Below, in pieces: positions 30,206 through 40,809 of a stretch of DNA of 64,000 bases (positions are counted from its first letter, which is position 1; the number at the start of each line of letters is the position of its first letter). The translations under genes were made by a program, and so were the position numbers. A model generated the notes under the pieces. It did not search any database. It saw only the letters and a program-made list of their open reading frames with translations, and was not told the DNA's origin. Source of the stretch: Pseudomonas sp. gcc21 (GTDB lineage: Bacteria > Pseudomonadota > Gammaproteobacteria > Pseudomonadales > Pseudomonadaceae); the NCBI RefSeq assembly GCF_012844345.1, contig NZ_CP051625.1, positions 3,472,001 through 3,536,000 of the forward strand, read 5' to 3'.

Positions 30206-31057
30206 TTACGCCGCTTTGTAAAGCAACTGGTGTAACGGTGATCTGTTACATCCCTTTGCAACAAAGGTTTGCAGTGTGGCTGGCAACCGGGCGCGAACTT
30301 TATCAGCTTCGCGTCTATTTGGGAAGGCCCCAAATAAGCAACTGCCAGATCCGGTCATCTTAGCTTCACAATAATTGTTTAGCAAGATCAACGCGTTACG
30401 TATTTCAGGATAACGCGCTTCAACAACAGGCAGTAGGTCGTTTCGACCTCCGTGCCTCCGGAAGGCCGCTAATGTAATGGGCGACGTATCACGCGTCAAC
30501 CTCTGATCTGAAAAAACTTCTGCGGTACTGACCTGACAGGGCGGCACCACCACCAGATACCAGGGCTCTTCCAGGTCAACCGGCGTCAGTTCTTCACCAA
30601 CGCCTTCGGCCCAGGCTGCCTGCCCGCGGACAAAGACCGGTACGTCGGCACCCAGCTGTAAGCCTAGCTCAGCAAGATGGTCGATGCTCAGGTCTGTCTT
30701 CCACAAGTGATTCAGCCCCAGCAGTGTTGTGGCTGCGTCAGAGCTGCCGCCGCCTATACCGCCGCCCATGGGCAAGCGCTTCTCGAGCTGGATGTCGGCA
30801 CCATGGGTGCAGCCACTGGCCTGTTGCAGCAGTTGGGCTGCCTTGATAATCAGATTGTCTTCAGCGGGTACGCCGGGCAGTTCGGGCTGAAGTGTAATGC
30901 AGCCGTCTTCTCTCGCAGCAAAGTGCAGCGTGTCGCCATGGTCGAGAAACTGGAACAGGGTTTGCAGCTCGTGGTAACCGTTTGGTCGGCGACCGGTCAC
31001 ATGGAGGAACAGATTCAGCTTGGCTGGCGCGGGGAGAGTCAGAGGTGTGATGATCAT
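30206..31057 (-). CDS. ispE: 4-diphosphocytidyl-2-C-methyl-D-erythritol kinase
   Basis: 283 residues from the ATG at 31057 that overlaps the lolB stop by 4 bp (ATGA). GHMP kinase: N-terminal [21 protein letters not shown] with the catalytic Lys, and the ATP-binding glycine loop [16 protein letters not shown] near residues 92-107. The C-terminal [17 protein letters not shown] segment ([12 protein letters not shown]) is motif 3. Fourth step of the MEP pathway to isoprenoid precursors. Confidence 0.95.
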   Translation of the reverse strand: MIITPLTLPAPAKLNLFLHVTGRRPNGYHELQTLFQFLDHGDTLHFAAREDGCITLQPELPGVPAEDNLIIKAAQLLQQASGCTHGADIQLEKRLPMGGGIGGGSSDAATTLLGLNHLWKTDLSIDHLAELGLQLGADVPVFVRGQAAWAEGVGEELTPVDLEEPWYLVVVPPCQVSTAEVFSDQRLTRDTSPITLAAFRRHGGRNDLLPVVEARYPEIRNALILLNNYCEAKMTGSGSCLFGAFPNRREADKVRARLPATLQTFVAKGCNRSPLHQLLYKAA

Positions 31058-31674
31058 TCGGAAAGCTCGGGTTCCCACTGGGTGATAATCAAGGTGAGCA
31101 GGACATCGTGCCCGGCCAGCTGCATGCGTTGTGGTAACTCGATGCCATCAACCTCCTGGTAGCGGCTGTACTCTAGGGTCCAGCCTGATTGTTGCAGCCG
31201 AGCGAGCCGGCTTTCGGTGTCCAGTTGCAGTCGGCTCGGGCTATCCGGTGCTGGCAGGCCGCGGACCCACCAGAGCAGGTGCTCAACCGGCAAGCGCCAG
31301 CCGATCTGCTCTTCCAGCAGGTCCTCTGCAGTAGCGGCGTGCATGGGTTCGCGCCCGGCAATTTCCAATGTGACACCAGCAGGGGTGCCGACTATCTGGG
31401 TAGCTCCTCGTCCGAGCGGGCCGGACAGACGGATATCATAGCTTTCCCGCTGCTGCAGCCAGAGCAGGGTGCCACTGCCGGACTGCTGGGGCGAGCGCAT
31501 GCCCAGCTTGCCCTGCAGTGTCCAGCTGATGATGGGCTCGACGGACTGGCGGTGCGCTTTCCAGGCGCCAGCGTCGCCACCGAACTCAAGTGTTTCGCGC
31601 TTGTGCAGATTACCGCAGGCAGTCAACGCCAAGGCTATACAAACCAGCGTGGCGACACGTATGAATGGATGCAT
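31054..31674 (-). CDS. lolB: Outer-membrane lipoprotein receptor LolB
   Basis: 206 residues. The signal peptide ends with lipobox ALTAC, lipidated at about Cys20. The mature part has the LolB unclosed barrel: [20 protein letters not shown], then [20 protein letters not shown], and the LolB loop near [21 protein letters not shown] with aromatic/hydrophobic tip residues. It accepts lipoproteins from LolA and inserts them in the outer membrane. It lies between the TPR lipoprotein gene (stop/start overlap) and ispE (4-bp overlap), the standard gammaproteobacterial lolB-ispE pair. Confidence 0.94.
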   Translation of the reverse strand: MHPFIRVATLVCIALALTACGNLHKRETLEFGGDAGAWKAHRQSVEPIISWTLQGKLGMRSPQQSGSGTLLWLQQRESYDIRLSGPLGRGATQIVGTPAGVTLEIAGREPMHAATAEDLLEEQIGWRLPVEHLLWWVRGLPAPDSPSRLQLDTESRLARLQQSGWTLEYSRYQEVDGIELPQRMQLAGHDVLLTLIITQWEPELSE

Positions 31675-33413
31675 CAGCGGGCCCCCAGACGTTCTCGAGT
31701 CGAACGGATCAGTTCACCTTCTACTTCGTCTTCCACGGCTTCTCTCCAGACGGCACGCGCTTCTGACTTGCGGCCTTGTTTCCATAACACCTCTCCAAGA
31801 TGTGCTGCAACTTCCTGGTCGGGGAATTCACGGTACGCCTGGCGCAAGAGTTCCTCGGCCATGTCCAGGTTGCCGAGTCGGTAATGGACCCAGCCCAGAC
31901 TGTCTACAATTGCTGCATCATCCGGTTCGAGGCGATGCGCCCGTTCGATCAGCTCCAGGGCTTCGTCCAGCCGCTCGTTACGGTCGGCTAGCGTGTAGCC
32001 CAGGGCGTTGAGGGCCATGGCGTTATCCGGCTCGCGTTCAAGAATGGCGCGTAAATCGTTCTCGAGCCCTGCGGGGTCGCCGAGTTTTTCCGAAACCATA
32101 GCGCGCATGTACAGCAGGTTGGTGTGCGCCTCGAATTCCTGCAGCGCTTCGTTGATGCGGTCCAGCGCGCGTTGAGGATACGCGTCGAACAAGGCTTCGA
32201 TTTCGATCAAATACAGCTGAAGTTGATGATCAGAGTACGCCAGACGATCTGCCGCCAGCGTGACTGCCAGCCTGTCAGGGTTGTCACGTTCCATCAGCAC
32301 GCGGCTGATCTGCAGGCGGGAAGTCAAAAATTCGTTGCCATTATCAATGCTCTGCCAGGTGCGCAGTGCATCTTCCTGACGGCCGGATTCCTGGTAGGCG
32401 AGGCCAAGGTGATACAAACCGGTGCTGTTGCCGGGTGCGATGTCGTTCAGGCGTTCCAGGTACTCGATGGCTGCGTCGTTCTCGCCACTCTCAAGGTTCA
32501 CCAGGCCGAGTGCCAGCAGCAGCTCGGCATCATTCGGATTCTGCTCTACCAACAGGGAGAACTGCGCTGCGGCCGCGTCCAGATCGTCGTTTGCAACCAA
32601 TAGTCTGGCGAGCAGCAGGCGCATGCGCGTGTCGTCCGGAAAACTGATAAGGCCAGCCTGCAACGTCGAAATGGCTTCCTGCGTTTCGCCCTGTTCGGCC
32701 AACAAACGGGCGTGCAGCATGACTGGAGCCGCGGCGGTGTGCGCCGCCGGGTTCTGTTCGAGCAATGCCAGGGCTTCGGCCTGACGACCTTCCTGTTGCA
32801 GCAGCAGAGCGGTAGCGAACACCAGCTGCGCGTTATCCGGATTCGTCTGCTGTAACTGTTGCAGACTCTGCAGTGCGGCCTGGCGCGTTGCAGAATCGGT
32901 CTGTGCGGCGGCGAGGGCAAGGAAATCGAAATGCGTTTCGCCGTGCAGCGCGAGCACTTCCTCCATCATCGCCATGGCCTGTTCATGGTCCCCGGCTCTG
33001 GCCAGCTGTAAAGCGGCGGCGCGTAGCGCTTCGGGATCTTCCGGCGACACCTCAACCCAAAGCAGCGCCATGTCCAGTGCCGGCTGCTGTGCGCCGAGAA
33101 ATTCTGCCACCTGCATGGCGCGCTGAATGACGCCCGGATCCTGGGTAATACGCGCTTGCTCTACATAGTTGTTCAGCGCTATGTCGAAGCGGTTTCGCTG
33201 GCCAGCGATCTCGGCGCTGAGCAGAGCGAACAGCGTGTCCCGGCTGAATTGGCCATATACTACGGGCGGCTCCGGTTCTGGTTGCTGTGTAACCGAGGGT
33301 TGAGGGTTCGCACGCTGCGGCGACGGCTGTTGGGAGTCGCCTGTCGCAGCACAGCCGGAGAGCCAGAGTCCGAATGCCGTGACCAGCAAGGGATAGGTGT
33401 AGGAAGCCTTCAT
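31674..33413 (-). CDS. Large TPR-repeat lipoprotein
   Basis: 579 residues from the ATG at 33413 (KASYTYPLLVTAFGLWLSGC); the frame is open another 92 codons upstream, but the lipobox and lack of homology support this start. After Cys and a short P/Q-rich linker, residues 60-579 are a nearly continuous series of about 13-15 tetratricopeptide repeats (for example LLLALGLVNLESGENDAAIE and LNALGYTLADRNERLDEALE). It is expected to be anchored in the outer membrane on the periplasmic side as a scaffold. It is divergent from hemA and co-directional with lolB, whose ATG overlaps its stop. Exact function unknown. Confidence 0.85.
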   Translation of the reverse strand: MKASYTYPLLVTAFGLWLSGCAATGDSQQPSPQRANPQPSVTQQPEPEPPVVYGQFSRDTLFALLSAEIAGQRNRFDIALNNYVEQARITQDPGVIQRAMQVAEFLGAQQPALDMALLWVEVSPEDPEALRAAALQLARAGDHEQAMAMMEEVLALHGETHFDFLALAAAQTDSATRQAALQSLQQLQQTNPDNAQLVFATALLLQQEGRQAEALALLEQNPAAHTAAAPVMLHARLLAEQGETQEAISTLQAGLISFPDDTRMRLLLARLLVANDDLDAAAAQFSLLVEQNPNDAELLLALGLVNLESGENDAAIEYLERLNDIAPGNSTGLYHLGLAYQESGRQEDALRTWQSIDNGNEFLTSRLQISRVLMERDNPDRLAVTLAADRLAYSDHQLQLYLIEIEALFDAYPQRALDRINEALQEFEAHTNLLYMRAMVSEKLGDPAGLENDLRAILEREPDNAMALNALGYTLADRNERLDEALELIERAHRLEPDDAAIVDSLGWVHYRLGNLDMAEELLRQAYREFPDQEVAAHLGEVLWKQGRKSEARAVWREAVEDEVEGELIRSTRERLGAR

Positions 33414-33603
33414 TGACAGAGACGCTCGAATCGTTACAGGCGGGAAGCGCATCATGACACAGGATACCGCGCAAGCCCAAAGCAGGGCCTGGTGAAAATG
33501 CCTGACGCCAGTTGGGCAAGCGGTGCCTGGACCATTGTCAGCCTGGCCGAAGGCTGTGTTCGGGATAGAGCGATGCGCTGGATGACGGAAATCCCTGCGG
33601 GAA

Positions 33604-33632
33604 TTGATCAGCGTCGGCTTACATAGGACAAT
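33604..33632 (+). promoter_or_regulatory. Candidate hemA promoter
   Basis: TTGATC at 33604-33609, a 17-nt spacer and GACAAT at 33627-33632, about 40 bp before the hemA ATG. Weak -10 (4 of 6). The rest of the 260-bp divergent region shows nothing else I can name. Confidence 0.35.
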
Positions 33633-33673
33633 TGCACGTTTTCGACCCGTGTCGTTCGGGCATATGAGGCTCC

Positions 33674-34948
33674 ATGGGCTTTCTCGCATTCGGGATCAAT
33701 CACAAGACTGCTGCTGTAGACGTGCGCGAGCGGGTGGCGTTTGCGCCTGAACGTCTGGCTGACGCGCTGCAGCAGATGCTGAGCGAAACGCATGCTCAGG
33801 AAGTGGCGATCCTCTCTACCTGCAACCGTACCGAGATCTACTGCGCCCAAGATCATCCGGACATTGATCGGGTGGTGGAATGGGTAGCGCATTACCACGG
33901 GTTTGATATTACTGATCTGCAGGATTGCAGCTATATACACAGCGATGCCGGGGCGGTGCGGCACATGATGCGCGTTGCCGCCGGGCTGGATTCGATGGTG
34001 TTGGGCGAGCCGCAGATTTTTGGTCAGATGAAGGATGCCTGGCAGGCGGCGCGCACCGCCGGAACCCTGGGGCCCTATCTCGACCGGTTGTTTCAGAGCA
34101 CCTTCAACACCGCCAAACAGGTCCGCACGGACACAGCGATAGGCGAGAACCCTGTATCGGTCGCCTTTGCAGCGGTGAGCCTGGCGCGGCAGATCTTCTC
34201 CGACCTGCGACGCAGTACGGCCTTGTTGATTGGCGCCGGCGAAACCATCGCGCTGGTCGCCCGGCATCTGTATGACCAGGGCGTCAGCAATATCATCGTT
34301 GCCAACCGGACGCTTGAACGTGCGCAGCTGCTCAGCGAACCGCTCGGCGGGCAGGCTATCATTCTCAACGACATTCCTGACGTACTGTCGCGGTGCGACA
34401 TCATCATCAGCTCCACCGCCAGTCCCTTGCCGATCCTGGGCAAGGGTACGGTTGAGCGAGCGCTGCGCAAGCGCAAACACCGGCCGGTATTCATGGTCGA
34501 TATCGCCGTGCCGCGTGACATCGAGCCGGAGGTTGGCGGACTCTCGGATGTGTATCTGTACACCGTCGACGATCTGCACGAAGTCATCGAAGAAAACATG
34601 CGTTCGCGTCAGGGCGCTGCCGAGGCGGCGGAAAGACTGATCGAGCAGGGCACCACCGAGTTCATGCAGCGCTTGAGGGCGCGAGCGGCGGTGGATGTTC
34701 TGCGTCGCTACCGCCAGAAGGCTGAACAATTGCGCGACCAGGAACTGCTCAAGGCGCAGGCGAAACTTGAGCGCGGCGGGGATCCGGCGGCTGTGCTGGC
34801 GGAAATGGCCCGGGCGCTGACCAACAAACTGCTGCATGACCCGAGTGTGCAGCTCAAGCAGATGAGCGCAGAGGGTCGGGCTGAAGCGCTGGCGCTGGCG
34901 CAGGAACTGTTCGCGCTGGACGACGAGACGAATTCACCACAAGGCTGA
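33674..34948 (+). CDS. hemA: Glutamyl-tRNA reductase
   Basis: 424 residues. First step of C5 heme synthesis: reduces Glu-tRNA(Glu) to glutamate-1-semialdehyde with NADPH. The N-terminal catalytic domain carries the nucleophile Cys in [12 protein letters not shown] (near residue 50); [15 protein letters not shown] is the substrate-binding block; the NADPH domain has [16 protein letters not shown]; a C-terminal dimerisation helix ([13 protein letters not shown] onward) follows. It is the head gene of hemA-prfA-prmC-moeB-murI, with prfA 2 bp after it. The order matches the recalled P. aeruginosa block. Confidence 0.97.
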   Translation: MGFLAFGINHKTAAVDVRERVAFAPERLADALQQMLSETHAQEVAILSTCNRTEIYCAQDHPDIDRVVEWVAHYHGFDITDLQDCSYIHSDAGAVRHMMRVAAGLDSMVLGEPQIFGQMKDAWQAARTAGTLGPYLDRLFQSTFNTAKQVRTDTAIGENPVSVAFAAVSLARQIFSDLRRSTALLIGAGETIALVARHLYDQGVSNIIVANRTLERAQLLSEPLGGQAIILNDIPDVLSRCDIIISSTASPLPILGKGTVERALRKRKHRPVFMVDIAVPRDIEPEVGGLSDVYLYTVDDLHEVIEENMRSRQGAAEAAERLIEQGTTEFMQRLRARAAVDVLRRYRQKAEQLRDQELLKAQAKLERGGDPAAVLAEMARALTNKLLHDPSVQLKQMSAEGRAEALALAQELFALDDETNSPQG

Positions 34949-34950
34949 CC

Positions 34951-36036
34951 ATGAAGGCATCACTGTTAAACCGGCTGGACATACTGACGGAACGCTTTGA
35001 AGAACTCTCCGCCCTGCTTAGCGATGCGGAAGTAATCAGCGACCAGAACCGCTTTCGTGCCTATTCCCGCGAATATGCCGAGCTCGAGCCAACTATCAGC
35101 TGCTATGCCCAGTGGAAACAGGTCACCGCTGATCTCGCCGAGGCGCGCAGTCTGCTCAAGGACAGCGACGCTGATATGCGGGAAATGGCCGAGGAAGATG
35201 CCAAGGACTGTCAGGCCCGGCTTGGGGTGCTCGAAGAAGACCTCAACCGCTTGCTGTTGCCCAAAGACCCGAACGACGAACGCAACGTGTTTCTTGAAGT
35301 ACGCGCCGGGACCGGTGGTGACGAGGCGGCAATATTCGCCGGTGACCTGTTCCGCATGTATTCGCGCTACGCCGAGCGCCAGGGCTGGCAGGTCGAGATT
35401 CTCTCGGAGAACATCGGCGAGCATGGAGGGTACAAGGAAGTCATTGCCCGGGTAGAAGGGCGCGGCGTGTACGCCAAGCTCAAGTTTGAATCCGGCGCGC
35501 ACCGGGTCCAGCGCGTGCCGGAAACCGAGTCTCAGGGGCGTATCCATACCTCGGCGTGCACCGTAGCGGTATTGCCAGAAATGGACGAGCAGGCCGCCGT
35601 GGAGATCAACCCGGCGGACCTTCGGGTGGATACCTATCGCTCTTCGGGCGCGGGCGGACAGCACGTCAACAAGACCGATTCCGCGATACGTCTGACGCAT
35701 TTGCCAACCGGCATTGTGGTGGAATGCCAGGAAGAGCGCTCGCAGCACAAGAACCGCGCCAAGGCCATGAGCCTGCTGCAATCCAAACTGGTCAGTCGCC
35801 AGCGCGAGGCGCAGGATAAAGAAGTTTCCGATGCCCGCCGGCAGTTGGTCGGATCGGGGGATCGCTCCGAGCGTATCCGCACCTATAACTTCCCCCAGGG
35901 CCGGGTAACCGATCACCGCATCAACCTGACCCTGTACAGCCTCGATCAGGTTATTCAGGGAGAGCTCGACAACGTCATCGAGCCGCTGCTGCGCGAACAT
36001 CAGGCTGACCAGTTGGCCGATCTGGAACACGCATGA
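34951..36036 (+). CDS. prfA: Peptide chain release factor 1
   Basis: 361 residues. The tripeptide anticodon region reads in domain 2 near [15 protein letters not shown] (the PxT-type PET motif for UAA/UAG), and the catalytic GGQ motif is in [20 protein letters not shown] near residues 231-250. The ends match the family ([36 protein letters not shown]). Its Gln in GGQ is the substrate of PrmC, encoded next, with a 4-bp overlap (ATGA). Confidence 0.97.
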   Translation: MKASLLNRLDILTERFEELSALLSDAEVISDQNRFRAYSREYAELEPTISCYAQWKQVTADLAEARSLLKDSDADMREMAEEDAKDCQARLGVLEEDLNRLLLPKDPNDERNVFLEVRAGTGGDEAAIFAGDLFRMYSRYAERQGWQVEILSENIGEHGGYKEVIARVEGRGVYAKLKFESGAHRVQRVPETESQGRIHTSACTVAVLPEMDEQAAVEINPADLRVDTYRSSGAGGQHVNKTDSAIRLTHLPTGIVVECQEERSQHKNRAKAMSLLQSKLVSRQREAQDKEVSDARRQLVGSGDRSERIRTYNFPQGRVTDHRINLTLYSLDQVIQGELDNVIEPLLREHQADQLADLEHA

Positions 36037-36869
36037 GCCTGGATCTGGCGTCCCTGCTGCACGCTGCGGCGCTGCCGGATTCAGACAGTCCGCGGCTGGA
36101 TGCCGAACTGTTGCTGGCGCACGCCTTGAACAAGCCACGCAGTTTTCTGCTGACTTGGCCGGAGCATCAACCACAGCCCGAGCAGGTTGAACGCTTCCAG
36201 CACTTGTTGCAGCGTCGCCGAGCGGGCGAGCCGGTTGCCTATCTGCTCGGGCAGAGGGGTTTCTGGAGCCTGGACCTGGAAGTCGACAGCTCGACGCTGA
36301 TTCCGCGTCCGGATACCGAGCGGCTGGTTGAAGTCGCGCTGGAGCGCCGCGTCAAACAACCGGCCCGAGTGCTTGATCTGGGTACCGGAACGGGCGCCGT
36401 GGCACTTGCTCTGGCGGTCGAACGGCCCGCCTGGAACGTTACCGGCTGCGATAGCTCGGCCTCCGCTGTCGCGCTGTCCGAGCGTAACCGCCAGCGGCTG
36501 GGCATCAGCAATGCCGTCTTTTTACTCAGTGACTGGTTTGCCGGCCTCGCTCAGAGCGAGGCGTTTGATCTGATTGTTTCCAACCCACCCTACATAGCTG
36601 AAAACGACCCGCATCTGGCTGAAGGCGATGTACGTTTCGAGCCGGCTTCTGCACTGGTCAGCGGGCCTGACGGTCTGGGTGACATCCGGCATATCGTGCA
36701 CGCAGCGCCAGGCTACCTGCAATCAACGGGCTGGCTGCTGCTGGAGCATGGTTGGGAGCAGGCGGGTGCAGTGCGCGAGTTGCTCGTTGCGCGGGGCTTT
36801 GTCGAAGTGCAGTCCTGGCAGGATCTTGCCGGCCATCAACGCGTCAGCGGAGGACGCTGGCATGAATGA
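36033..36869 (+). CDS. prmC: Release factor glutamine methyltransferase
   Basis: 278 residues. Methylates the GGQ glutamine of RF1 and RF2. The N-terminal helical domain is followed by the SAM-binding motif [16 protein letters not shown] (residues 112-127) and the hallmark NPPY in [15 protein letters not shown] near residue 185. It overlaps prfA by 4 bp and moeB by 8 bp. Confidence 0.96.
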   Translation: MSLDLASLLHAAALPDSDSPRLDAELLLAHALNKPRSFLLTWPEHQPQPEQVERFQHLLQRRRAGEPVAYLLGQRGFWSLDLEVDSSTLIPRPDTERLVEVALERRVKQPARVLDLGTGTGAVALALAVERPAWNVTGCDSSASAVALSERNRQRLGISNAVFLLSDWFAGLAQSEAFDLIVSNPPYIAENDPHLAEGDVRFEPASALVSGPDGLGDIRHIVHAAPGYLQSTGWLLLEHGWEQAGAVRELLVARGFVEVQSWQDLAGHQRVSGGRWHE

Positions 36870-37614
36870 TCAGCAGCTATTGCGTTACAGCCGGCAGATT
36901 CTGCTGCCGCAAATCGATATCGAGGGGCAGCAACGCCTTCTTCAAAGCAGAGTGCTGATTGTCGGGCTGGGCGGGCTGGGTGCACCGGCCGCGCTATATC
37001 TGGCCGCGGCAGGCGTCGGCACGCTGGTGCTGGCGGATCATGATGCGGTAGACACCACCAACCTACACCGTCAGATCATCCACCTTACCCGGGATGTCGG
37101 CCGGGCCAAGGTAGAATCGGCAGGTGATACGCTGCAGGCGCTCAATACCGACGTCCAGCTGGCACTGATTGATCACGCGCTGGAAGGCGAGACGCTGAAT
37201 CGCGCCGTGCGGGATGTGGATCTGGTGCTCGATTGCTCTGATAACTTCGCTACCCGATTGGCGGTCAACGCCGCCTGTTTTGCGGCGGGCAGGCCTTTGG
37301 TTTCCGGTGCAGCGATTCGGCTGGAGGGACAGGTCAGTGTGTTTGATCCCCGGCGCAAAGACAGCCCCTGTTACCAGTGTCTCTACGGGGAAGGCGATGA
37401 AGAGGCGTTGAGCTGCAGCGAGGCAGGTGTGATCGGTCCCTTGGTGGGCATGATTGGCAGTCTGCAGGCGTTGGAAGCGCTCAAGTTGCTGGCAGGTTTT
37501 GGCGAGCCGCTGACCGGCCGGTTGCTGTTGATAGATGCCTTGGCCAGCCGCTTCCGGGAGATGCGCATCAAGCGTGACCCTGCCTGCGACTGCTGTGGGG
37601 ACCGCCGGCCTTGA
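36862..37614 (+). CDS. moeB: Molybdopterin-synthase adenylyltransferase
   Basis: 250 residues from the ATG inside the end of prmC. ThiF/MoeB fold: [22 protein letters not shown] loop [18 protein letters not shown] (near residues 34-51), [13 protein letters not shown], and two Cys pairs that bind zinc (CYQC near residue 171 and CDCC near residue 244). It activates MoaD (or ThiS-like) C-termini by adenylation. Family members for thiamine (ThiF) look alike; position next to prmC in Pseudomonas favours MoeB. Confidence 0.9.
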   Translation: MNDQQLLRYSRQILLPQIDIEGQQRLLQSRVLIVGLGGLGAPAALYLAAAGVGTLVLADHDAVDTTNLHRQIIHLTRDVGRAKVESAGDTLQALNTDVQLALIDHALEGETLNRAVRDVDLVLDCSDNFATRLAVNAACFAAGRPLVSGAAIRLEGQVSVFDPRRKDSPCYQCLYGEGDEEALSCSEAGVIGPLVGMIGSLQALEALKLLAGFGEPLTGRLLLIDALASRFREMRIKRDPACDCCGDRRP

Positions 37615-38402
37615 GCAACAACGCACCGGTCGGCGTGTTCGACTCCGGGGTCGGCGGATTGTCCGTGCTGGGCGAAATCAACCGCCTGTTGCCGCAGGAG
37701 ACGCTGCTGTATGTCGCCGACAGCGGCCACGTTCCCTACGGCGAGAAATCGGCTGAATATATTCGTGAGCGAAGCCGGAAGATCGCTTCGTTTCTGGTTG
37801 AGCAGGGCGCCAAAGCATTGGTACTCGCCTGTAACACGGCCACTGCAGCGGCGGTTGCCGACTTGCGCAGCCTGTATGACATGCCCGTCGTCGGCATGGA
37901 ACCCGCCGTCAAACCGGCGGCGCTGGCGACGCGCACCGGGGTGGTCGGTGTGCTGGCAACGACCGGGACCTTGCAAAGCGCGCGCTTCGCCGCCTTGCTG
38001 GATCGTTTTGCCGGTGCTGTGCGCGTAGTAACTCAGCCGTGCCCGGGACTGGTGGAATGCGTGGAGCGCGGCGAGCTGCAAGGGCAGCATGTTGAGCAAT
38101 TGCTGCGTTCCTATACTGATCCGCTGCTTGAGGCCGGGTGCGATACGCTGATCCTGGGGTGCACCCACTACCCGTTCCTGCGCGCTCAGCTCATGACCAT
38201 TCTTCCCTCCGGCATTACCCTGGTCGATACCGGCGCTGCTGTCGCAAGGCAATTGCGTGCGCGTCTATCCGAAGCCGAGCTGCTTGCCGACGGCGCGAGC
38301 CAGGGTCCCCGGTTCTGGAGTACGGCTGCACCAAAATCACTGGAGGACGTGTTACGCGTGCTCTGGGGGCGGAACGAGACGGTGCGGGCGTTGTCTGTGT
38401 AA
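37611..38402 (+). CDS. murI: Glutamate racemase
   Basis: 263 residues. It uses a TTG start that overlaps the moeB stop (TTGA). Makes D-glutamate for peptidoglycan. [17 protein letters not shown] at the start holds the first substrate Asp/Ser, [14 protein letters not shown] holds the first catalytic Cys (near residue 71), and [13 protein letters not shown] holds the second Cys-Thr-His (near residue 183). Length is normal. A GGGGA lies 10 nt before the TTG. Confidence 0.95.
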   Translation: MSNNAPVGVFDSGVGGLSVLGEINRLLPQETLLYVADSGHVPYGEKSAEYIRERSRKIASFLVEQGAKALVLACNTATAAAVADLRSLYDMPVVGMEPAVKPAALATRTGVVGVLATTGTLQSARFAALLDRFAGAVRVVTQPCPGLVECVERGELQGQHVEQLLRSYTDPLLEAGCDTLILGCTHYPFLRAQLMTILPSGITLVDTGAAVARQLRARLSEAELLADGASQGPRFWSTAAPKSLEDVLRVLWGRNETVRALSV

Positions 38403-38447
38403 ACGGATACAAATGGGCTTGTAGCTCGATGCGCAAGGAAAAAATCA

Positions 38448-38978
38448 ATGAAAAAACGCGGTCTTGTAGTTGGATGCCTGCTGTCCTTTTCGACGTTGGC
38501 GCCATTAGTTCACGCGGTGGATGGAATCTCTGTTGAGGCGGGCAGAAGCTCAGAGTCCACCAACACCTTCCGGTTAGCAGCTCAATTCGATTTTGGGCAG
38601 ACCCTTTGGCAGAACCAGTCCGGCAACGTGCGGCTCGGCGGTTACTGGGACGCAGGTGTGCGTCGCTGGAGCGGTCTTGACGCCACTACGGTTGCTATCT
38701 CGCCGGTGTTGCGACTCGATTTTGGTAGCCCCAACAGCGCTATGACGCCCTATATCGAAGCGGGTATCGGTGCGTCCTATTTCACTCGAACAGATTTCGA
38801 CAGTGAAAATATCGACCTGGGCTCGAAATTCCAGTTCGAGGACAGATTGGGTGCGGGTGTGCGTTTCGCTGACGGTTCGCAGCTTGGCCTGCGCGTATTC
38901 CACTATTCCAACGCCGGCATCAAAAGCCCGAACAACGGTATCGAAACAGTCTCTTTGCATTACCGCTTCGATATCTGA
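38448..38978 (+). CDS. pagL: Lipid A 3-O-deacylase
   Basis: 176 residues with a signal peptide ending near VHAVDG. The mature part is an 8-stranded outer-membrane barrel, judged by alternating hydrophobic strands and the final aromatic FDI. The catalytic residues are visible near the C-terminus: His and Ser in FHYSNAGIKSPN and Glu in NGIETVSLHY, the H-x-S-N...E pattern of PagL. It removes the 3-linked acyl chain of lipid A. AAGGA lies 8 nt before the ATG. It follows murI as in P. aeruginosa (recalled). No PhoP box was recognised. Confidence 0.88.
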   Translation: MKKRGLVVGCLLSFSTLAPLVHAVDGISVEAGRSSESTNTFRLAAQFDFGQTLWQNQSGNVRLGGYWDAGVRRWSGLDATTVAISPVLRLDFGSPNSAMTPYIEAGIGASYFTRTDFDSENIDLGSKFQFEDRLGAGVRFADGSQLGLRVFHYSNAGIKSPNNGIETVSLHYRFDI

Positions 38979-39004
38979 CAGCAACCGGAATGTTCCGGCC
39001 AGAG

Positions 39005-39027
39005 GCCCCGCCACAGCCAGGCGGGGC
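39005..39027. terminator. Hairpin between pagL and the DUF2878 gene
   Basis: GCCCCGCC/GGCGGGGC, a perfect 8-bp GC stem with a 7-nt loop, lies between the two converging genes. Neither side has a proper T-run, so it is at best a weak or Rho-assisted terminator. Confidence 0.45.
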
Positions 39028-39029
39028 AC

Positions 39030-39569
39030 TTAGCGGCGCTTGTTCCTGCTTTCAGCCAGCTTCATTCGATATTGTTCGCGGTACAGCTGAGCAAAACCAT
39101 GCAGCAGTGGAAACAAGACGGCCCAGCTGATAGCGGCAATCGCCAGAGTGGTTGCCGGCTCTTGTCCGAGGTTTACACCGCGTAACCCAGCGATAGCACT
39201 GTAGACGGCCAACGCTGCAACGGCGCCAACAGTGCTGGCCAGCCACCACGTTCGGCCGCTCCAGGCCAGGCTATGATTCAGCGTCGTTCCCAGCAGAGCC
39301 CAGAACAGCGCCTGCCACAGCGGAACCAGGGCGGGATCACCGGGATAACTGAACAGACTCATTTGCAGCATGAAGGAATCCAGAGCTGCGCCAGCCAGCA
39401 TCGTACTCACCACTGTCTTGCCTTCCGCTGACCAAGAGCTGACCAGCGCAAAGTGCATTACCAGTGCAACAAGGGCGACCAGTAGCCATCCGGAATATCC
39501 GCCCAGCAGACAGGCTAGCCAGCCAACGACGAATAATGTTGCATTGATGGAGTTGTTTCGTGCCGCCAT
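39030..39569 (-). CDS. DUF2878 family membrane protein
   Basis: 179 residues with six predicted membrane helices (for example LFVVGWLACLLGGYSGWLLV and ALFWALLGTTLNHSLAW) and a basic C-terminus (LAESRNKRR). The pattern and length match DUF2878, whose function is unknown. In other bacteria DUF2878 genes often sit near DUF1365/cyclopropane-fatty-acid or FAD amine-oxidase clusters; here an FAD oxidoreductase gene lies just upstream in the same direction, 54 bp away, which fits loosely. Confidence 0.7.
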   Translation of the reverse strand: MAARNNSINATLFVVGWLACLLGGYSGWLLVALVALVMHFALVSSWSAEGKTVVSTMLAGAALDSFMLQMSLFSYPGDPALVPLWQALFWALLGTTLNHSLAWSGRTWWLASTVGAVAALAVYSAIAGLRGVNLGQEPATTLAIAAISWAVLFPLLHGFAQLYREQYRMKLAESRNKRR

Positions 39570-39623
39570 TGAGTCCTCTGAATGATGGAGCCGGCTGAAG
39601 AGTCTACCTATGCTTGCCCGGAA

Positions 39624-40601
39624 TCAGACCAGGGTGCGCGCGGTCTGTTGTCCGCTAAGCCAGGCGTTTTCGACCCGGCCGTCCAGGCACCAGTCACCAC
39701 ACACGTAAAGCCCCAGCTCCGGGGCCGCCAATGCGCCCCAGTTACGCGTCTCATCAGGGCGCGCGAGAAGCCAACGGTGGGCATACGTAAAAGCAGGCTC
39801 AGCAAGCGCGATCCCCAGGACGTCGGACAGGGCGTCGAGCAAGTGTGCTGCGACCGATTCAGGCGAAGCCTCAAGATGATCAGCTGCCCAGGCGGGGGTT
39901 GAGTGCGCTACCCAGCTGTCGTTGCCGTGGCGCCCGGGCTTGCTGCTGTTGCGCGAGATCCAGTCGAGTGGGCCCCCGCGTACAAAGCAGGCGTCGACGG
40001 GCGTTGTCAGTGGCTGTTCGAAGGCGACAGCCAGCGTCCAGGTCGGGGACATGCTGATCTGCGCTAGGGTCTGCTGCAATGTTGGAGCGGGTTCCAGTAG
40101 CGCGATCGCCTGCGGTGCAGGCACAGCCACCACGACACGGTCAAAGGGACCATACGTTGCGCCCGTGTCATCCGCCAGCATCCACTGTTCCGCGTCAATT
40201 CGATGCAACTGAGCGATGCGCGTCTGGCTGGTGAGCACTGCATCTCCCAGTAGCTGGCGCGGCAGGGCAGACATGCCGGGAAGACCGACGAAGCGCTGCT
40301 GGTCATCAGGTGATTCATGCAAGCCGGTAGCGTCGCAGCAATAGAGTCTGGGCGTCCATTCCGCTACCCATCCACTGTCCAGCCAATGCTGTAGCGCGTG
40401 GCGAAAGCGGGTATCACGCGCGGTGAAATACTGAGCGCCCAGGTCAAGCCCGCCAACGGCCGTTCGTTTGGTGCTCAAGCGCCCGCCGCAGCCTCTGCTC
40501 TTGTCAAACAGAAACACCTGATGATCAGCCTCGCGCAGGGCGCTGGCGGCACTGACGCCTGCCAGACCGGCACCGATGACGGCGATACGAAGAGAACTCA
40601 T
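39624..40601 (-). CDS. FAD-dependent oxidoreductase (renalase/amine-oxidase-like)
   Basis: 325 residues. The N-terminal FAD-binding Rossmann motif IAVIGAGLAGVSAASALRE is followed by LFDKSRGCGGRLSTKR, the arginine-rich segment typical of the NAD(P)/FAD 'renalase-like' group, and GGLDLGAQYFTARD. The C-terminal GLYVCGDWCLDGRVENAWLS is the second FAD contact (GD motif). Substrate unknown. It is divergent from the epimerase gene across about 208 bp that hold a T-rich stretch before the latter's ribosome binding site but no further feature I can support. Confidence 0.82.
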   Translation of the reverse strand: MSSLRIAVIGAGLAGVSAASALREADHQVFLFDKSRGCGGRLSTKRTAVGGLDLGAQYFTARDTRFRHALQHWLDSGWVAEWTPRLYCCDATGLHESPDDQQRFVGLPGMSALPRQLLGDAVLTSQTRIAQLHRIDAEQWMLADDTGATYGPFDRVVVAVPAPQAIALLEPAPTLQQTLAQISMSPTWTLAVAFEQPLTTPVDACFVRGGPLDWISRNSSKPGRHGNDSWVAHSTPAWAADHLEASPESVAAHLLDALSDVLGIALAEPAFTYAHRWLLARPDETRNWGALAAPELGLYVCGDWCLDGRVENAWLSGQQTARTLV

Positions 40602-40809
40602 GGGCGGAGGTCCTGTTGGGCTAAACTCGTTGGGCGATCATCATACGGTCGGTTGCTGGTCTCTGTACATTCAGGACCGCTCTGGATAGTACCGTTCAGC
40701 TGAGGCAATCGCGATTGATCAGTGACCTGTTAAGCTTGGATCCAGCGTTTTCGCCGTTTCGCAGGATTGTTTTTTTTTCCAGGGAATCACATATGCAGGG
40801 AGTCGAGCC

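Noticed and set aside
33608..36174. Two long minus-strand reading frames (about 400 codons each) opposite hemA and prfA
   Set aside because: The plus-strand hemA and prfA are unmistakable; the antisense frames have no recognisable domains and are the usual result of high GC at codon position 3.
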